Below, in pieces: positions 44,920 to 55,774 of a stretch of DNA of 64,000 bases. The stretch is from positions 7,006,001 to 7,070,000 of the forward strand of contig NZ_CP108394.1 of assembly GCF_041435215.1 (NCBI RefSeq). The letters run 5' to 3'. Origin of the DNA: Streptomyces sp. NBC_01314 (lineage in GTDB: Bacteria > Actinomycetota > Actinomycetes > Streptomycetales > Streptomycetaceae). The notes below the pieces were generated by a model. The model was not told where the DNA came from, did not search any database, and saw nothing but the letters and a program-made list of their open reading frames with translations. The translations under genes and the position numbers were made by a program. How positions within the stretch are numbered: the first letter of the stretch is position 1; each line of letters opens with the position of its first letter.

Positions 44920-46713
44920 GTGACTACCACCGCCGCCTCCTCGAACCACCACCTCTCTCCGGCCTTTCCCGGCCGCGCCCCATGGGGTACCGCCGGCAAG
45001 CTGCGTGCCTGGCAGCAGGGGGCGATGGAGAGATACATCCAGGAGCAGCCGCGGGACTTTCTCGCGGTCGCGACCCCCGGCGCCGGGAAGACCACCTTCG
45101 CGCTGACGCTCGCGTCCTGGCTGCTGCACCACCACGTCGTGCAGCAGGTGACGGTCGTGGCGCCCACGGAGCATCTGAAGAAGCAGTGGGCCGAGGCCGC
45201 GGCGCGGATAGGGATCAAGCTGGACCCGGAGTACAGCGCGGGGCCGCTCAGCAAGGAGTACGACGGGGTCGCGGTCACGTACGCGGGTGTGGGTGTGCGG
45301 CCCATGCTGCACCGCAACCGCAGTGAGCAGCGCAAGACCCTCGTCATTCTCGATGAGATTCATCACGCGGGGGACAGCAAGTCCTGGGGCGAGGCGTGCC
45401 TGGAGGCCTTCGAGCCCGCCACCCGGCGGCTCGCGCTCACCGGTACACCCTTCCGTTCCGACACCAACCCCATCCCCTTCGTGGCGTACGAGGAGGGGAC
45501 GGACGGGATCCGGCGGTCGTCCGCCGACTACACCTACGGCTACGGCAACGCGCTCGCCGACAACGTCGTGCGGCCCGTCATCTTCCTTTCCTACAGCGGC
45601 AACATGCGCTGGCGGACCAAGGCGGGCGACGAGATCGCCGCGCGCCTCGGCGAGCCCATGACCAAGGACGCGATCAGCCAGGCCTGGCGTACGGCCCTCG
45701 ATCCGCGCGGTGAGTGGATGCCGAGCGTGCTGCGCGCCGCCGACCAGCGGCTCACCGAGGTCAGGAAGGGCATCCCGGACGCCGGTGCCCTCGTCATCGC
45801 CACCGACCAGGACTCCGCCCGCGCCTACGCCAAGCTGATCCGCGAGATCACGGGGACGAGCGCGACGGTCGTCCTCTCCGACGACTCGGGCGCCTCCAAC
45901 CGCATCGACGAGTTCAGCGCCGGCACCGACCGCTGGATGGTCGCCGTGCGGATGGTGTCCGAGGGCGTCGACGTGCCCCGGCTGGCCGTGGGGGTCTACG
46001 CCACCACCATCTCCACCCCGCTCTTCTTCGCCCAGGCCGTCGGACGTTTCGTACGGTCCCGGCGGCGCGGCGAGACCGCGTCCGTGTTCCTGCCGACCAT
46101 CCCCGACCTGCTCACCTTCGCCAACGAGATGGAGGTGGAGCGGGACCACGCCCTCGACAAGCCGAAGAAGGAGGGCGAGGAGGACCCGTACGCCGAGGAG
46201 GACAAGCTCCTGGCGGAGGCGGAGAGGGAGCAGGACGAGGACACCGGCGACCAGGACATGCTGCCGTTCGAGGCGCTGGAGTCCGACGCCGTGTTCGACC
46301 GGGTCATGTACAACGGCGCCGAGTTCGGCATGCAGGCCCACCCCGGGAGCGCGGAGGAGCAGGACTACCTCGGGATTCCGGGGCTGCTGGAGCCGGACCA
46401 GGTGCAGCTGCTGCTGCAGAAGCGGCAGGCGCGGCAGATCGCGCACAGCCGCAAGAGGCCGGACGCCGAGGCCGACCTGGTGGAGCTGCCGGCCGACCGG
46501 CGGCCCGTCGTCACCCACAAGGAACTGCTTGAGCTGCGCAAACAGCTCAACGGCATGGTCGGCGCCTACTCCCATCAGAGCGGCAAGCCGCACGGTGTCA
46601 TCCACACCGAGGTGCGCAGGGTGTGCGGTGGACCACCGAGTGCCGAGGCCACGGCGGGGCAGCTGCGGCAGCGGATCGCCAAGGTGCAGGAGTGGGCCAC
46701 CCGGATGAAGTGA
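44920..46713 (+). CDS. SF2 DEAD/DEAH-box helicase
   Basis: A 597-residue superfamily 2 helicase or translocase. Motif I is ATPGAGKTTFALTLASWLL (about residue 52), motif II DEIHH (about 148), motif III LTGTPFRSD (about 176), and motif VI AVGRFVRSRRRGE (about 372). An acidic linker (EEDPYAEEDKLLAEAEREQDED, about 415-445) precedes a C-terminal helical domain. This architecture is a conserved actinobacterial DEAD/DEAH-like helicase of unknown physiological role, possibly DNA repair or restriction-like. GTG is preceded by CCGGAGACC, and a TAGGGT -10-like hexamer lies about 100 bases upstream. Confidence 0.88.
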   Translation: MTTTAASSNHHLSPAFPGRAPWGTAGKLRAWQQGAMERYIQEQPRDFLAVATPGAGKTTFALTLASWLLHHHVVQQVTVVAPTEHLKKQWAEAAARIGIKLDPEYSAGPLSKEYDGVAVTYAGVGVRPMLHRNRSEQRKTLVILDEIHHAGDSKSWGEACLEAFEPATRRLALTGTPFRSDTNPIPFVAYEEGTDGIRRSSADYTYGYGNALADNVVRPVIFLSYSGNMRWRTKAGDEIAARLGEPMTKDAISQAWRTALDPRGEWMPSVLRAADQRLTEVRKGIPDAGALVIATDQDSARAYAKLIREITGTSATVVLSDDSGASNRIDEFSAGTDRWMVAVRMVSEGVDVPRLAVGVYATTISTPLFFAQAVGRFVRSRRRGETASVFLPTIPDLLTFANEMEVERDHALDKPKKEGEEDPYAEEDKLLAEAEREQDEDTGDQDMLPFEALESDAVFDRVMYNGAEFGMQAHPGSAEEQDYLGIPGLLEPDQVQLLLQKRQARQIAHSRKRPDAEADLVELPADRRPVVTHKELLELRKQLNGMVGAYSHQSGKPHGVIHTEVRRVCGGPPSAEATAGQLRQRIAKVQEWATRMK

Positions 46714-47051
46714 CGTCCGGGGCGCGGGGAGTGGTGGGCTCCGCGGAGTGCGCTCCCAGGGAGTGCGCTGTGTGTGATGCGCCCGTACATATAGTCACAA
46801 ATCGAAGTAGTCCGTACCGGTCGCTGACCGGATTCTGGACGGAGTCTTCCGCTCAGCGAACCCGCTCGTTACTGTCCCCGCTACGTACACGCCCCGTGGC
46901 AGCGCCGCCGCGGAGCGCAGCCGTGAAGCGACTCCGCCCGGATCATCCGGGTTCAGCCGATCGGCGGCCTCTGTAGCGCGACGCCGAACGGGACCGGTGA
47001 CGCATCAGCCGTGACAGGGGTCGCCGCCCTCACCAAGAAGGAGTGGGCGTC
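46714..47051. other. Gene-free region before hpdR
   Basis: 338 bases without a convincing gene. It holds two direct copies of GGAGTGCGCT near 46745, an AT-richer stretch (ACATATAGTCACAAATCGAAG) and an inverted repeat CCGGTC-GCT-GACCGG at 46817-46831 that could be an operator. A GAAGGAG ribosome-binding site lies at its end. Confidence 0.5.
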
Positions 47052-47693
47052 GTGACCGCGGAGACCTCTCAGACGCTTGATCGGGGACTGCGTGTCCTCA
47101 AGCTGCTGGCCGACACCGATCACGGGCTGACCGTCACCGAGCTGTCCAACAAGCTCGGGGTCAACCGAACCGTTGTGTACCGCCTGCTCGCCACCCTGGA
47201 ACAGCACTCCCTCGTCCGACGTGACCTGGGCGGACGTGCCCGGGTCGGGCTGGGTGTGCTGCAGCTCGGGCGGCAGGTGCATCCGTTGGTGCGGGAGGCC
47301 GCGTTGCCCGCGCTGCGCTCGTTGGCCGAGGACATAGGGGCGACCGCGCATCTCACGCTCGTGGACGGGACCGAGGCGCTGGCCGTCGCGGTCGTCGAGC
47401 CGACGTGGACGGACTATCACGTGGCGTACCGGGCCGGCTTCCGGCACTCGCTGGACCGGGGGGCCGCGGGGCGGGCGATCCTGTCGGGCCGGCAGCAGCC
47501 GGGGGACTGGCCCGGGTACGCGCTCACGCACGGGGAGCTGGAGGCGGGGGCCAGCGGGGCCGCCGCGCCGCTGCTCGGGGTGACCGGGGTCGAGGGCAGT
47601 GTGGGAGTCGTCATGCTGGCCGACGCGGTGCCGGAGCGGGTCGGGCCGCGTGTCATGGACGCGGCCCGAGAGGTGGCCGACGCGCTGCGGTGA
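47052..47693 (+). CDS. hpdR: IclR-family regulator (HpdR-like)
   Basis: A 213-residue IclR protein. Winged helix at residues 8-65 (TLDRGLRVLKLLADTDHGLTVTELSNKLGVNRTVVYRLLATLE), then an effector domain ending with a shortened C-terminus. GTG 47052 is preferred since AAGGAG lies 8 bases before it. In S. coelicolor an IclR-type protein at the equivalent place is HpdR, a repressor of the tyrosine-degradation gene hppD and of hpdA; hppD and hpdA lie 3 kb downstream here. The assignment rests on family plus position. Confidence 0.78.
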   Translation: MTAETSQTLDRGLRVLKLLADTDHGLTVTELSNKLGVNRTVVYRLLATLEQHSLVRRDLGGRARVGLGVLQLGRQVHPLVREAALPALRSLAEDIGATAHLTLVDGTEALAVAVVEPTWTDYHVAYRAGFRHSLDRGAAGRAILSGRQQPGDWPGYALTHGELEAGASGAAAPLLGVTGVEGSVGVVMLADAVPERVGPRVMDAAREVADALR

Positions 47694-47780
47694 CGTGGGG
47701 TGGTGACGCGCTGCGGTGACGCGGGGTGGCGTCGCGGAGCGGTGACGCGGGGTGGCGTCGCGGGGTGGCGTCGGCCGGTC
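47690..47780. repeat. Imperfect tandem repeat after hpdR
   Basis: Units related to GGTGACGCGGGGTGGCGTCGC repeat about four times between the hpdR stop and the convergent hydrolase. No gene is seen in it. Confidence 0.7.
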
Positions 47781-47794
47781 GGTCGCTCGCGCGG

Positions 47795-48634
47795 TTACGC
47801 CGCCTCGGCGTTGAGCGTGCTCAGCCAGTCCAGCAGATGCTTGGTGAACGTGTCCGGCTGTTCCATGTTGGCGTAGTGGCCGGTCCCCTCGATCGAGATG
47901 GCCCGGCCCTTGCCCGCGACCGTCCTGGTCAGGCGTTCGGCCATGGCGATGAGGTCGGGGGCGTCGAGGGTGCCGTTGACGGCGAGGGTGGGGGCGGTGA
48001 CGGTGGCGGCGCGGGCCCAGGTGTCGGTCACCGGGACGTGCCAGTCCGTCTCGCCCACGGTGTGCTTGGCGGCGGTGGCGCGGCTCATCTCCCGTACGCG
48101 CCGCACGATGTCGGGGTCCACGTCGTCGACCGTGCGGTGCGGGCCGGCGACGGCCTCGGCGACCACATCGAGCCAGCCCTCGATGTCGCCGGACATCAGT
48201 GTGCCGTAGTAGCGGGCGACGCTGTCCTTGGTCCAGGGATCCGTGTGCTCGGGCTCACTGGTGCCGACGCCGCTGACGACGAGGGCGCGTACGAGTCCGG
48301 GGTGCTCCAGTGCCGTGTCGACGGCCGTGCCTCCGCCCATCGACATGCCGATCAGGACCGCCGGGCCTGTGTCCAGGTGGCGCAGCAGCGCGGCGAGATC
48401 GTCGGTGAGGCGGAACGGCCTGCTCGCGTTGGCGGAGGCGCCGTGCCCCCGGGCATCCGGTGCGATGACGCGGTGGTCGGCCGCCAGGGCGGGCACCAGG
48501 TCGCGCCACATGCGGTGATCCGTGAAGCCGCCGTGCAGCAGCACCAGCGGGGTGCCCGAACCGACGTCCAGGTAGGCGAGCGGACCGTCGTCGGACTGAA
48601 ACGTGTGCGTGCGTACCTGTGAGGCATCAGTCAT
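47795..48634 (-). CDS. Alpha/beta hydrolase
   Basis: A 279-residue cytosolic alpha/beta-hydrolase. The oxyanion region is VLLHGGFTDHRMW (about residue 29), the nucleophile elbow IGMSMGGGTA (Ser about 93), an acid in NGTLDAPDL (about 222) and the His in GTGHYANMEQP (about 254). The strand order suits esterase, lactonase or haloperoxidase-like activity; the substrate is unknown. It is divergent from a marR gene with two shared operators between, so MarR repression with a ligand that the hydrolase may process is likely. Confidence 0.88.
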   Translation of the reverse strand: MTDASQVRTHTFQSDDGPLAYLDVGSGTPLVLLHGGFTDHRMWRDLVPALAADHRVIAPDARGHGASANASRPFRLTDDLAALLRHLDTGPAVLIGMSMGGGTAVDTALEHPGLVRALVVSGVGTSEPEHTDPWTKDSVARYYGTLMSGDIEGWLDVVAEAVAGPHRTVDDVDPDIVRRVREMSRATAAKHTVGETDWHVPVTDTWARAATVTAPTLAVNGTLDAPDLIAMAERLTRTVAGKGRAISIEGTGHYANMEQPDTFTKHLLDWLSTLNAEAA

Positions 48635-48682
48635 GACAACTAAGGTGTCATATTGGGAGGGTGATGACAACTGGGTTGTCAT
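48633..48682. promoter_or_regulatory. Twin MarR operators between hydrolase and marR
   Basis: ATGACAAC-TGG-GTTGTCAT (48664-48682) is a perfect inverted repeat. ATGACAAC-TAA-GGTGTCAT (48633-48651) differs at one base and overlaps the hydrolase start. Centres are 31 bases apart (three helical turns). Confidence 0.82.
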
Positions 48683-48718
48683 TCTGCTCGGCAGTGGAGT
48701 GTGAAAGAGAATGACCCC

Positions 48719-49195
48719 GTGACAGAGACCAATGAGCCGCTGCCGCCCGACGTGCTCGCCGGGCGACTGTCCGAGGTGTTCGCCGTCCTGGGGCCCCTCT
48801 ACCGGCGGACGACCCGCGCGCTGGAGCTGAAGGAGCGCAAAGAGGGGTTCCCCGTCGGCGTACGCGCCGTCCTGGAGCTGCTGCGCATGGGCGGGCGGCC
48901 CATGACCGTGCCGCAGATGGGCCGGACGCTGGCGCTGAGCAGACAGTTCGTGCAGCGGATGGTCAACGAGGCGGCGGGGCGGGAGCTCGTCGAGGCCATC
49001 CCGAACCCCGCGCACCAGCGGTCCTCCCTGATCCGGCTGACCGATGCCGGCCGGGCGACCATCGACGCGTTGGTCGCCCGGGAGAGCGTGCTGCTGAAAC
49101 AGGCGAGCGGTGAGCTGACGGGGGCCGACGTCGACGCCTGCGTACGGGTGCTGACGCATCTCCTCGGACTCTTCGAGGACGTGGACGTCAACTGA
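48719..49195 (+). CDS. MarR-family regulator
   Basis: A 158-residue MarR winged-helix protein. The recognition region is RPMTVPQMGRTLALSRQFVQRMVNEAAGRELVE (about residues 60-90), the wing AHQRSSLIRLTDAG, and dimerisation helices at both ends. GTG 48719 is favoured over GTG 48701, where the ribosome-binding site would be too close. It is divergent from the hydrolase and should bind the two near-identical palindromes at 48633-48682, also repressing itself. Confidence 0.87.
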   Translation: MTETNEPLPPDVLAGRLSEVFAVLGPLYRRTTRALELKERKEGFPVGVRAVLELLRMGGRPMTVPQMGRTLALSRQFVQRMVNEAAGRELVEAIPNPAHQRSSLIRLTDAGRATIDALVARESVLLKQASGELTGADVDACVRVLTHLLGLFEDVDVN

Positions 49196-49294
49196 GGCCC
49201 GCCGGCCCACCGAGCCGGCCCGCGCCCCTGGGTACCGCGCCCCCGGGTACCACCGGCCCCTGGCCGGAAGTGCCCCTCGCGTTAGATTGACCCC

Positions 49295-50095
49295 GTGCTC
49301 TCTCGTCTCTCCAGCCTTTCGCGTCCCGTGGCCGTAGCCGTATGCGCCCTGCCCGTGGTGGGGCTGCTCGCCACGGCGGTGTTCGCGCCGTTGCCGTTCT
49401 CCGTGGCGCAGCCGGGGATGACGGCGAACGTGCTGGGCGAGAACAAGGGGGAGCCGGTGATCACGATCAGCGGTGCCAAGGCCCGGACGACCAGCGGGCA
49501 GTTGCGGATGACGACGATCGAGGCGACGGGGCCGGCCACCCGCGTCGGACTCGGTGATGTGCTCGACGGCTGGTTCCGCACGGACCAGGCCGTCATGCCG
49601 CGCGAGGCGGTCTACCCCAGCGGCGACACCACCGAGGAGATCCAGGAGTACAACGAGGCCGAGATGAAGGAGTCCCAGGACACGGCGACCGAGGCGGCGC
49701 TCGCCTACCTCGGCGAGGAGCCCGGCGACATCAAGGTCACCCTGCGGCTCGCCGATGTCGGCGGCCCCAGCGCCGGCCTGCTCTTCTCCCTCGGCATCGT
49801 CGACAAGCTCGACGGCGACGGCAGCGGCGGCGACCTCACGGGCGGCCGCGTCATCGCCGGTACGGGGACCATCGACCCGGCCGGCCGGGTCGGCGCGGTC
49901 GGCGGGGTCACCCTCAAGACCCAGGCCGCCCGGCGCGACGGCGCGACCGTCTTCCTCGTCCCCAAGGCCGAGTGCTCCGACGCGAAGGCCGAACTGCCCA
50001 AGGGGCTGCGGCTCATCCCGGTGACGACCCTGAAGGGCGCGGTCGGCTCGCTCGTCGCGCTGGAGACGGGCAAGGGTTCCGTACCCGGCTGCTGA
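49295..50095 (+). CDS. Membrane-anchored S16 (Lon-type) serine peptidase, PDZ-less
   Basis: A 266-residue protein with one N-terminal membrane helix (PVAVAVCALPVVGLLATAVFAPLPF) and an extracytoplasmic Lon-type proteolytic domain. The catalytic Ser is in DVGGPSAGLLFSLGIVD (about residue 158) and Lys in VGGVTLKTQAARRDG (about 208). Relatives such as YlbL or actinobacterial counterparts have a PDZ domain between helix and protease; here the intervening 80 residues show no clear PDZ. A TAGATT hexamer 7 bases before GTG and no ribosome-binding site suggest a leaderless mRNA. Confidence 0.82.
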   Translation: MLSRLSSLSRPVAVAVCALPVVGLLATAVFAPLPFSVAQPGMTANVLGENKGEPVITISGAKARTTSGQLRMTTIEATGPATRVGLGDVLDGWFRTDQAVMPREAVYPSGDTTEEIQEYNEAEMKESQDTATEAALAYLGEEPGDIKVTLRLADVGGPSAGLLFSLGIVDKLDGDGSGGDLTGGRVIAGTGTIDPAGRVGAVGGVTLKTQAARRDGATVFLVPKAECSDAKAELPKGLRLIPVTTLKGAVGSLVALETGKGSVPGC

Positions 50096-50129
50096 CCCGG
50101 CTTATTGCCCCCCGGAGACGACGGCCCGT

Positions 50130-51878
<1,749 letters not shown>

Positions 51879-51907
51879 CCGGGCGCGCCTCATAGCTCGG
51901 GGGTGAC

Positions 51908-52135
51908 TGCGATCGGGCGACCGCGGGCGCGTGGGGGCTGGTCGCGCAGTTCCCCGCGCCCCTGAGAAGCAGGGGCTGCGCCCCATGCTTTTCGGCCCAC
52001 CGTCCCGTCGCCTGCCAGGCCCACGGTCCTCTCGCCCTTTCAGGCCCGCAGGGCCTGATCTTTCAGGGGCGAGGGGAACTGCGCGACCAGCCCCCACCGA
52101 ACCCCGCACCCGCCAACGAACCGAACCCCCCACCC
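51908..52135. repeat. Dispersed intergenic inverted repeat, copy B
   Basis: Arms around 51912-51966 (GCGACCGCGGG, then GGCTGGTCGCGCAGTTCCCC) and 52060-52110 (AGGGGCGAGGGGAACTGCGC, then ACCAGCCCCCACCG) are inverted copies of each other. The core GGGGCTGCGCCCC and TTTCAGGCCCGCAGGGCCTG segment match copy A. It lies after the hppD stop. Confidence 0.82.
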
Positions 52136-52171
52136 CCTCACGCGAACCACCCCACCCCTCACGCGCCCCCC

Positions 52172-53572
52172 TCACGCGAACGATCCCCCACCCCCCAAGA
52201 AATACGGATTGAGCCGCCGAGCCTCAGCCAGATGCCGCCGCGCCGGAGCCTCCAACCCCAGGGCCCGCTCGATCACCCCCCGGTGACAGGCGTAGGCCGC
52301 ACTCCGCACCTCCCCACCCCGCGCCCGATCCGTCGCCCGCCGCGCGAACCCCAGCGCCTCCCCGTCCGCCCCGGCCCGATGCAACGCCCACCCCAACGCA
52401 TCCGCCACCCGAGGACTCGGCTGCCGCCCCCACTCCGCACGCAGCACCCGCACCGCCACCCCCGGATCCCCGTGGTCCGCCTCCAGCGCGCCGAGGACGA
52501 GAGACTCGTTCACCCCGGCCGCGGCGGACCGCGCCACCAGCGCCCGCACCACCCCGTACTGCTCCCGCGCCCGCGCCGCCCGTCCCAGCGACTCGTACAA
52601 CTCGCCCAACCGCAGCGCGACCCGCGCCGACGGCCGCCGGGACAGCGAAACCCGGTACGCCCGCACCCCCTCCGCCGTACGCCCCAAAGCCGCCAGCGCC
52701 CGCCCCCGGCACGCGTCGCCCTCCGGCTCACCCCGCGCGGCCGCGCAGTACCGCAACGACTCCGCCGCCTCCCCCCGCTCCCAGGCCAGCTCCCCGGCCA
52801 GCGCCCACCACGCGGCGCCCACGGCCGACGGCCCCGCCGCCGTCGTCTCCGAAGCCGCCGCGTCCGAGATCGCCGCGGCCGCGTCCTCGCGCGCCCCCTG
52901 GTCCCAGTAGACCTGCGCGGCCCGCGCCCGCGCCGCCGGCCCGGAGTGCACGGCGAGCATCCTGTCCAGGGTCGCGCGGGCCGCCCTGTACCGGCCGAGC
53001 CCGTCGTACGCGTCGATGAGCAGGGCGTACGAGGTCCACCGCCGCGGCGACACCCGTACGGCCTCCTCGCCCCAGTGCCGCGCCGTCCGGAAGTCGCGGC
53101 GGGCGTTCGCGAGGGCGGTCAGGCCCTCGAGGGCGTCCGCGTTGCCGCTCGGCCGGAGGCGCAGCGAGGTGCGCAGGGCGCGTTCGGCCCTCGGGTAGTC
53201 GGCGACGGCACCGGTCCGCCGGGCCCGCTCGGTGTACGCCACACCGAGCACCGCCCACGAGGCGTGGTCACGTGGACGGGCCCGCACCCCGGCCGCACGT
53301 TCCCGGACGGTCGCGACGACCTCGGGCAGCGCGGCGGGCACCCCGGCCGCCATCACGGCCCCCGCCCGCCGCCCCTCGGGCCCGGCCGCACCCACCACCC
53401 GTGCCGCCCGCCCGCCGCCCCCGGCACCCCCGTCCGGCGGCACCACCATCAGCACACCCCCGAGCACGAAACACCCGACGACAGCCGCGGCCACCCTCCG
53501 CCCCGGCCCCTGCCTCTGTACCCACCCGGCGACCCACCGCCGTGCCGCCCGCCGCTCGTTCTCCACAGACAT
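52172..53572 (-). CDS. Membrane-anchored tetratricopeptide (TPR) protein
   Basis: A protein of about 466 residues with an Arg-rich N-terminus, one membrane helix (VAAAVVGCFVLGGVLMVVP, about 28-46) and a long helical repeat domain made of about eight TPR-like units. Examples are WAVLGVAYTERARRTG, ALEGLTALANARRDF and ALRLGELYESLGRAARAREQY. The domain should face outside and act as a scaffold. Partners are unknown. The ATG is chosen over an in-frame GTG three codons upstream; neither has a strong ribosome-binding site. Confidence 0.78.
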   Translation of the reverse strand: MSVENERRAARRWVAGWVQRQGPGRRVAAAVVGCFVLGGVLMVVPPDGGAGGGGRAARVVGAAGPEGRRAGAVMAAGVPAALPEVVATVRERAAGVRARPRDHASWAVLGVAYTERARRTGAVADYPRAERALRTSLRLRPSGNADALEGLTALANARRDFRTARHWGEEAVRVSPRRWTSYALLIDAYDGLGRYRAARATLDRMLAVHSGPAARARAAQVYWDQGAREDAAAAISDAAASETTAAGPSAVGAAWWALAGELAWERGEAAESLRYCAAARGEPEGDACRGRALAALGRTAEGVRAYRVSLSRRPSARVALRLGELYESLGRAARAREQYGVVRALVARSAAAGVNESLVLGALEADHGDPGVAVRVLRAEWGRQPSPRVADALGWALHRAGADGEALGFARRATDRARGGEVRSAAYACHRGVIERALGLEAPARRHLAEARRLNPYFLGGGGSFA

Positions 53573-53669
53573 GCCGTTCACTGTGCGTCAAATACGACGA
53601 CCACATCCGGCACCCGAACGCCCGCGCCGACGGGTTCACACCGATGGCCGTGAGTGTGAAGCTTGGATC

Positions 53670-55070
53670 ATGAGCCGTATCCAAGCCCCCAGTGACGAAG
53701 CGACCGGCAACCTCGTCGACCGTCTGCTGAGCGGCCTGCCGCCGGAGTCGGTCCTCGTCGATCCGGACGTCACGGCCTCGTACGCGAACGACATGGCGAG
53801 CTTCTGCGAGGCGGGCGTCCCGGCGGTCGTCGCGCTGCCCCGGACCGTCGAACAGGTGCAGCACGTCATGCGCGTCGCCACGGAACTGCGCGTCCCGGTG
53901 GTCCCGCAGGGCGCCCGCACCGGTCTGTCCGGCGGGGCCAACGCCTCCGAGGGCTGTATCGCCCTGTCCCTCACCAAGATGGACCGGATCCTGGAGATCA
54001 ACCCCGTCGACCGCATCGCCGTCGTCGAACCCGGCGTCATCAACGCGACGCTCTCCCGCGCGGTCAACGAGCACGGACTCTGCTACCCGCCGGACCCCTC
54101 CAGCTGGGAGATGTGCACGATCGGCGGCAACATCGGCACGGCCTCCGGCGGCCTGTGCTGTGTGAAGTACGGGGTGACCGCCGAGTACGTCCTCGGCCTG
54201 GACGTCGTGCTCGCCGACGGCCGGCTGATGTCCACCGGCAGGCGCACCGCGAAGGGCGTCGCCGGCTACGACCTCACCCGGCTCTTCGTCGGCTCGGAGG
54301 GCTCACTCGGCATCGTCGTGCGGGCGACCCTCGCCCTCAGGCCGCAGCCGCCGCAGCAGCTGGTGCTGGCGGCGGAGTTCGCGTCGGCCGCCGCCGCGTG
54401 CGACGCGGTGTGCCGGATCATGGCCGGCGGGCACGTCCCCTCACTGCTCGAACTCATGGACCGTACGACGGTGAAAGCCGTCAACGACCTCGCCAACATG
54501 GGCCTGCCGGAGACCACGGAGGCGCTGCTCCTCGCCGCCTTCGACACCCCGGACCCGGCCGCCGACCTCGCCGCGGTCGGGGCGCTGTGCGAGGCCGCGG
54601 GCGCCACCGAGGTCGTACCGGCGGACGACGCGGCCGAGTCCGAACTGCTGCTCCAGGCGCGGCGGTTGTCGCTCACCGCGCTGGAGGCGGTGAAGGGCAC
54701 GACGATGATCGACGACGTGTGCGTGCCGCGCTCGAAGCTCGGCGAGCTGATCGAGGGCGTGGAGCGCGTCGCCGAGAAGTACGACCTGACCATCGGGGTC
54801 TGCGCACACGCCGGCGACGGCAACACACATCCCACCGTCTGCTTCGACGCGGCAGACCCCGACGAGTCCCGGCGCGCCCGCGAGTCCTTCGACGAGATCA
54901 TGGCCCTCGGCCTGGAACTCGGCGGCACGATCACCGGCGAGCACGGCGTGGGCATCCTCAAGAAGGAGTGGATGGCGCGGGAGCTCGGCCCGGTGGGCAT
55001 GGAGATGCAGCGGGCGGTGAAGTCCGCCTTCGACCCGCTGGGCATCCTCAACCCGGGCAAGCTGTTCTGA
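53670..55070 (+). CDS. GlcD-type FAD-linked 2-hydroxyacid oxidase/dehydrogenase
   Basis: A 466-residue flavoprotein of the VAO/PCMH family. FAD-binding domain: PVVPQGARTGLSGGANASEGCIAL (about residues 75-98) and EMCTIGGNIGTASGGLCCVKYG (about 145-166). C-terminal cap domain with the metal/substrate motif CAHAGDGNTHPTVCFD (about 372) and GTITGEHGVGILKKEW (about 415). Likely oxidises glycolate or D-lactate. The GlcE and GlcF partners are not here, so it may act as a single-subunit dehydrogenase. It is convergent with ssgG. Confidence 0.9.
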   Translation: MSRIQAPSDEATGNLVDRLLSGLPPESVLVDPDVTASYANDMASFCEAGVPAVVALPRTVEQVQHVMRVATELRVPVVPQGARTGLSGGANASEGCIALSLTKMDRILEINPVDRIAVVEPGVINATLSRAVNEHGLCYPPDPSSWEMCTIGGNIGTASGGLCCVKYGVTAEYVLGLDVVLADGRLMSTGRRTAKGVAGYDLTRLFVGSEGSLGIVVRATLALRPQPPQQLVLAAEFASAAAACDAVCRIMAGGHVPSLLELMDRTTVKAVNDLANMGLPETTEALLLAAFDTPDPAADLAAVGALCEAAGATEVVPADDAAESELLLQARRLSLTALEAVKGTTMIDDVCVPRSKLGELIEGVERVAEKYDLTIGVCAHAGDGNTHPTVCFDAADPDESRRARESFDEIMALGLELGGTITGEHGVGILKKEWMARELGPVGMEMQRAVKSAFDPLGILNPGKLF

Positions 55071-55095
55071 TCCCCTCGGTTCCGAGGCACGCGCC

Positions 55096-55509
55096 TCACT
55101 GGGCGAGGAGATCGGCCAGCCCGTCGTCGATGCGCAGCATGTCGAACTCCGAGCCCGGCGGCACCACCCGCAGGGTCCGCTCCAGCCAGGCCGACACGGC
55201 GGCGGCGGGCGCTTCGAGCAGCGCGTCCCCGTCCGGCGAGCTGAGCGCCATCAGCACGACGCTCCGGCCCGACACCTTCGTCGGCCACACCCGCACATCC
55301 CCGTGCCCGCACGGCCGGAACACCCCCTCCACCAGCAGCTCCCGCGCGAACGTCCAGTGGACCGGACGGTCGGAGTTGACGTGGAAGGTGATGTGGACGG
55401 CGTACGGGTCGTCGCTGCGGAAGCCGAGCTTGGCCGGTACGGGGATGCTGCGCTCGGGCGACAGGACGAGTCCGATCTCCAGTTCGCGCTCCACGACGGT
55501 GTGCCGCAT
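55096..55509 (-). CDS. ssgG: SsgA-like sporulation protein (SsgG type)
   Basis: A 137-residue SALP family protein, unique to sporulating actinobacteria. The core VPAKLGFRSDDPYAVHITFH and HWTFARELLVEGVFRPCGHGDVRVWP are family hallmarks. In S. coelicolor the SALP next to this GlcD-type gene is SsgG, needed for correct placement of sporulation septa. The ATG follows GAGAGGAACG. The upstream region contains an imperfect inverted repeat and an unusual run of eight T. Confidence 0.9.
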   Translation of the reverse strand: MRHTVVERELEIGLVLSPERSIPVPAKLGFRSDDPYAVHITFHVNSDRPVHWTFARELLVEGVFRPCGHGDVRVWPTKVSGRSVVLMALSSPDGDALLEAPAAAVSAWLERTLRVVPPGSEFDMLRIDDGLADLLAQ

Positions 55510-55518
55510 GGTGGTCGT

Positions 55519-55567
55519 TCCTCTCTCGTAGAGGGGCCCTGTGCGTGGGCCCGTACGAGTGAGAGGG
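55519..55567. promoter_or_regulatory. Imperfect inverted repeat upstream of ssgG
   Basis: CCTCTCTCGTAGAGGGGCCC and, across a 7-base loop, GGGCCCGTACGAGTGAGAGG can pair over most of their length. It covers the ssgG ribosome-binding site and leader, so it may be a leader hairpin affecting expression. Confidence 0.4.
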
Positions 55568-55774
55568 GCGGGGGCCCCGAAGCATTACGCGGGTTCACGA
55601 AACTTTTTTTCGACGAGTTCACCGACCGGCTCCCGGTGACCGGCGGCCCTGTCCGTCCGTAGCAGATCCGTGCGTGAATGGGGCGAGTCCGGAGGCAGCG
55701 GTCATGGACCGCGCCGGCGTCTGGTAGATCTGGATGCCTCCATCAAACCCACGAGCAGATACGGGACGACGGAC

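Noticed and set aside
47690..47780. Tandem repeat considered as a CRISPR or attachment site
   Set aside because: Units are degenerate, adjacent and GC-rich, without spacers or an integrase nearby.
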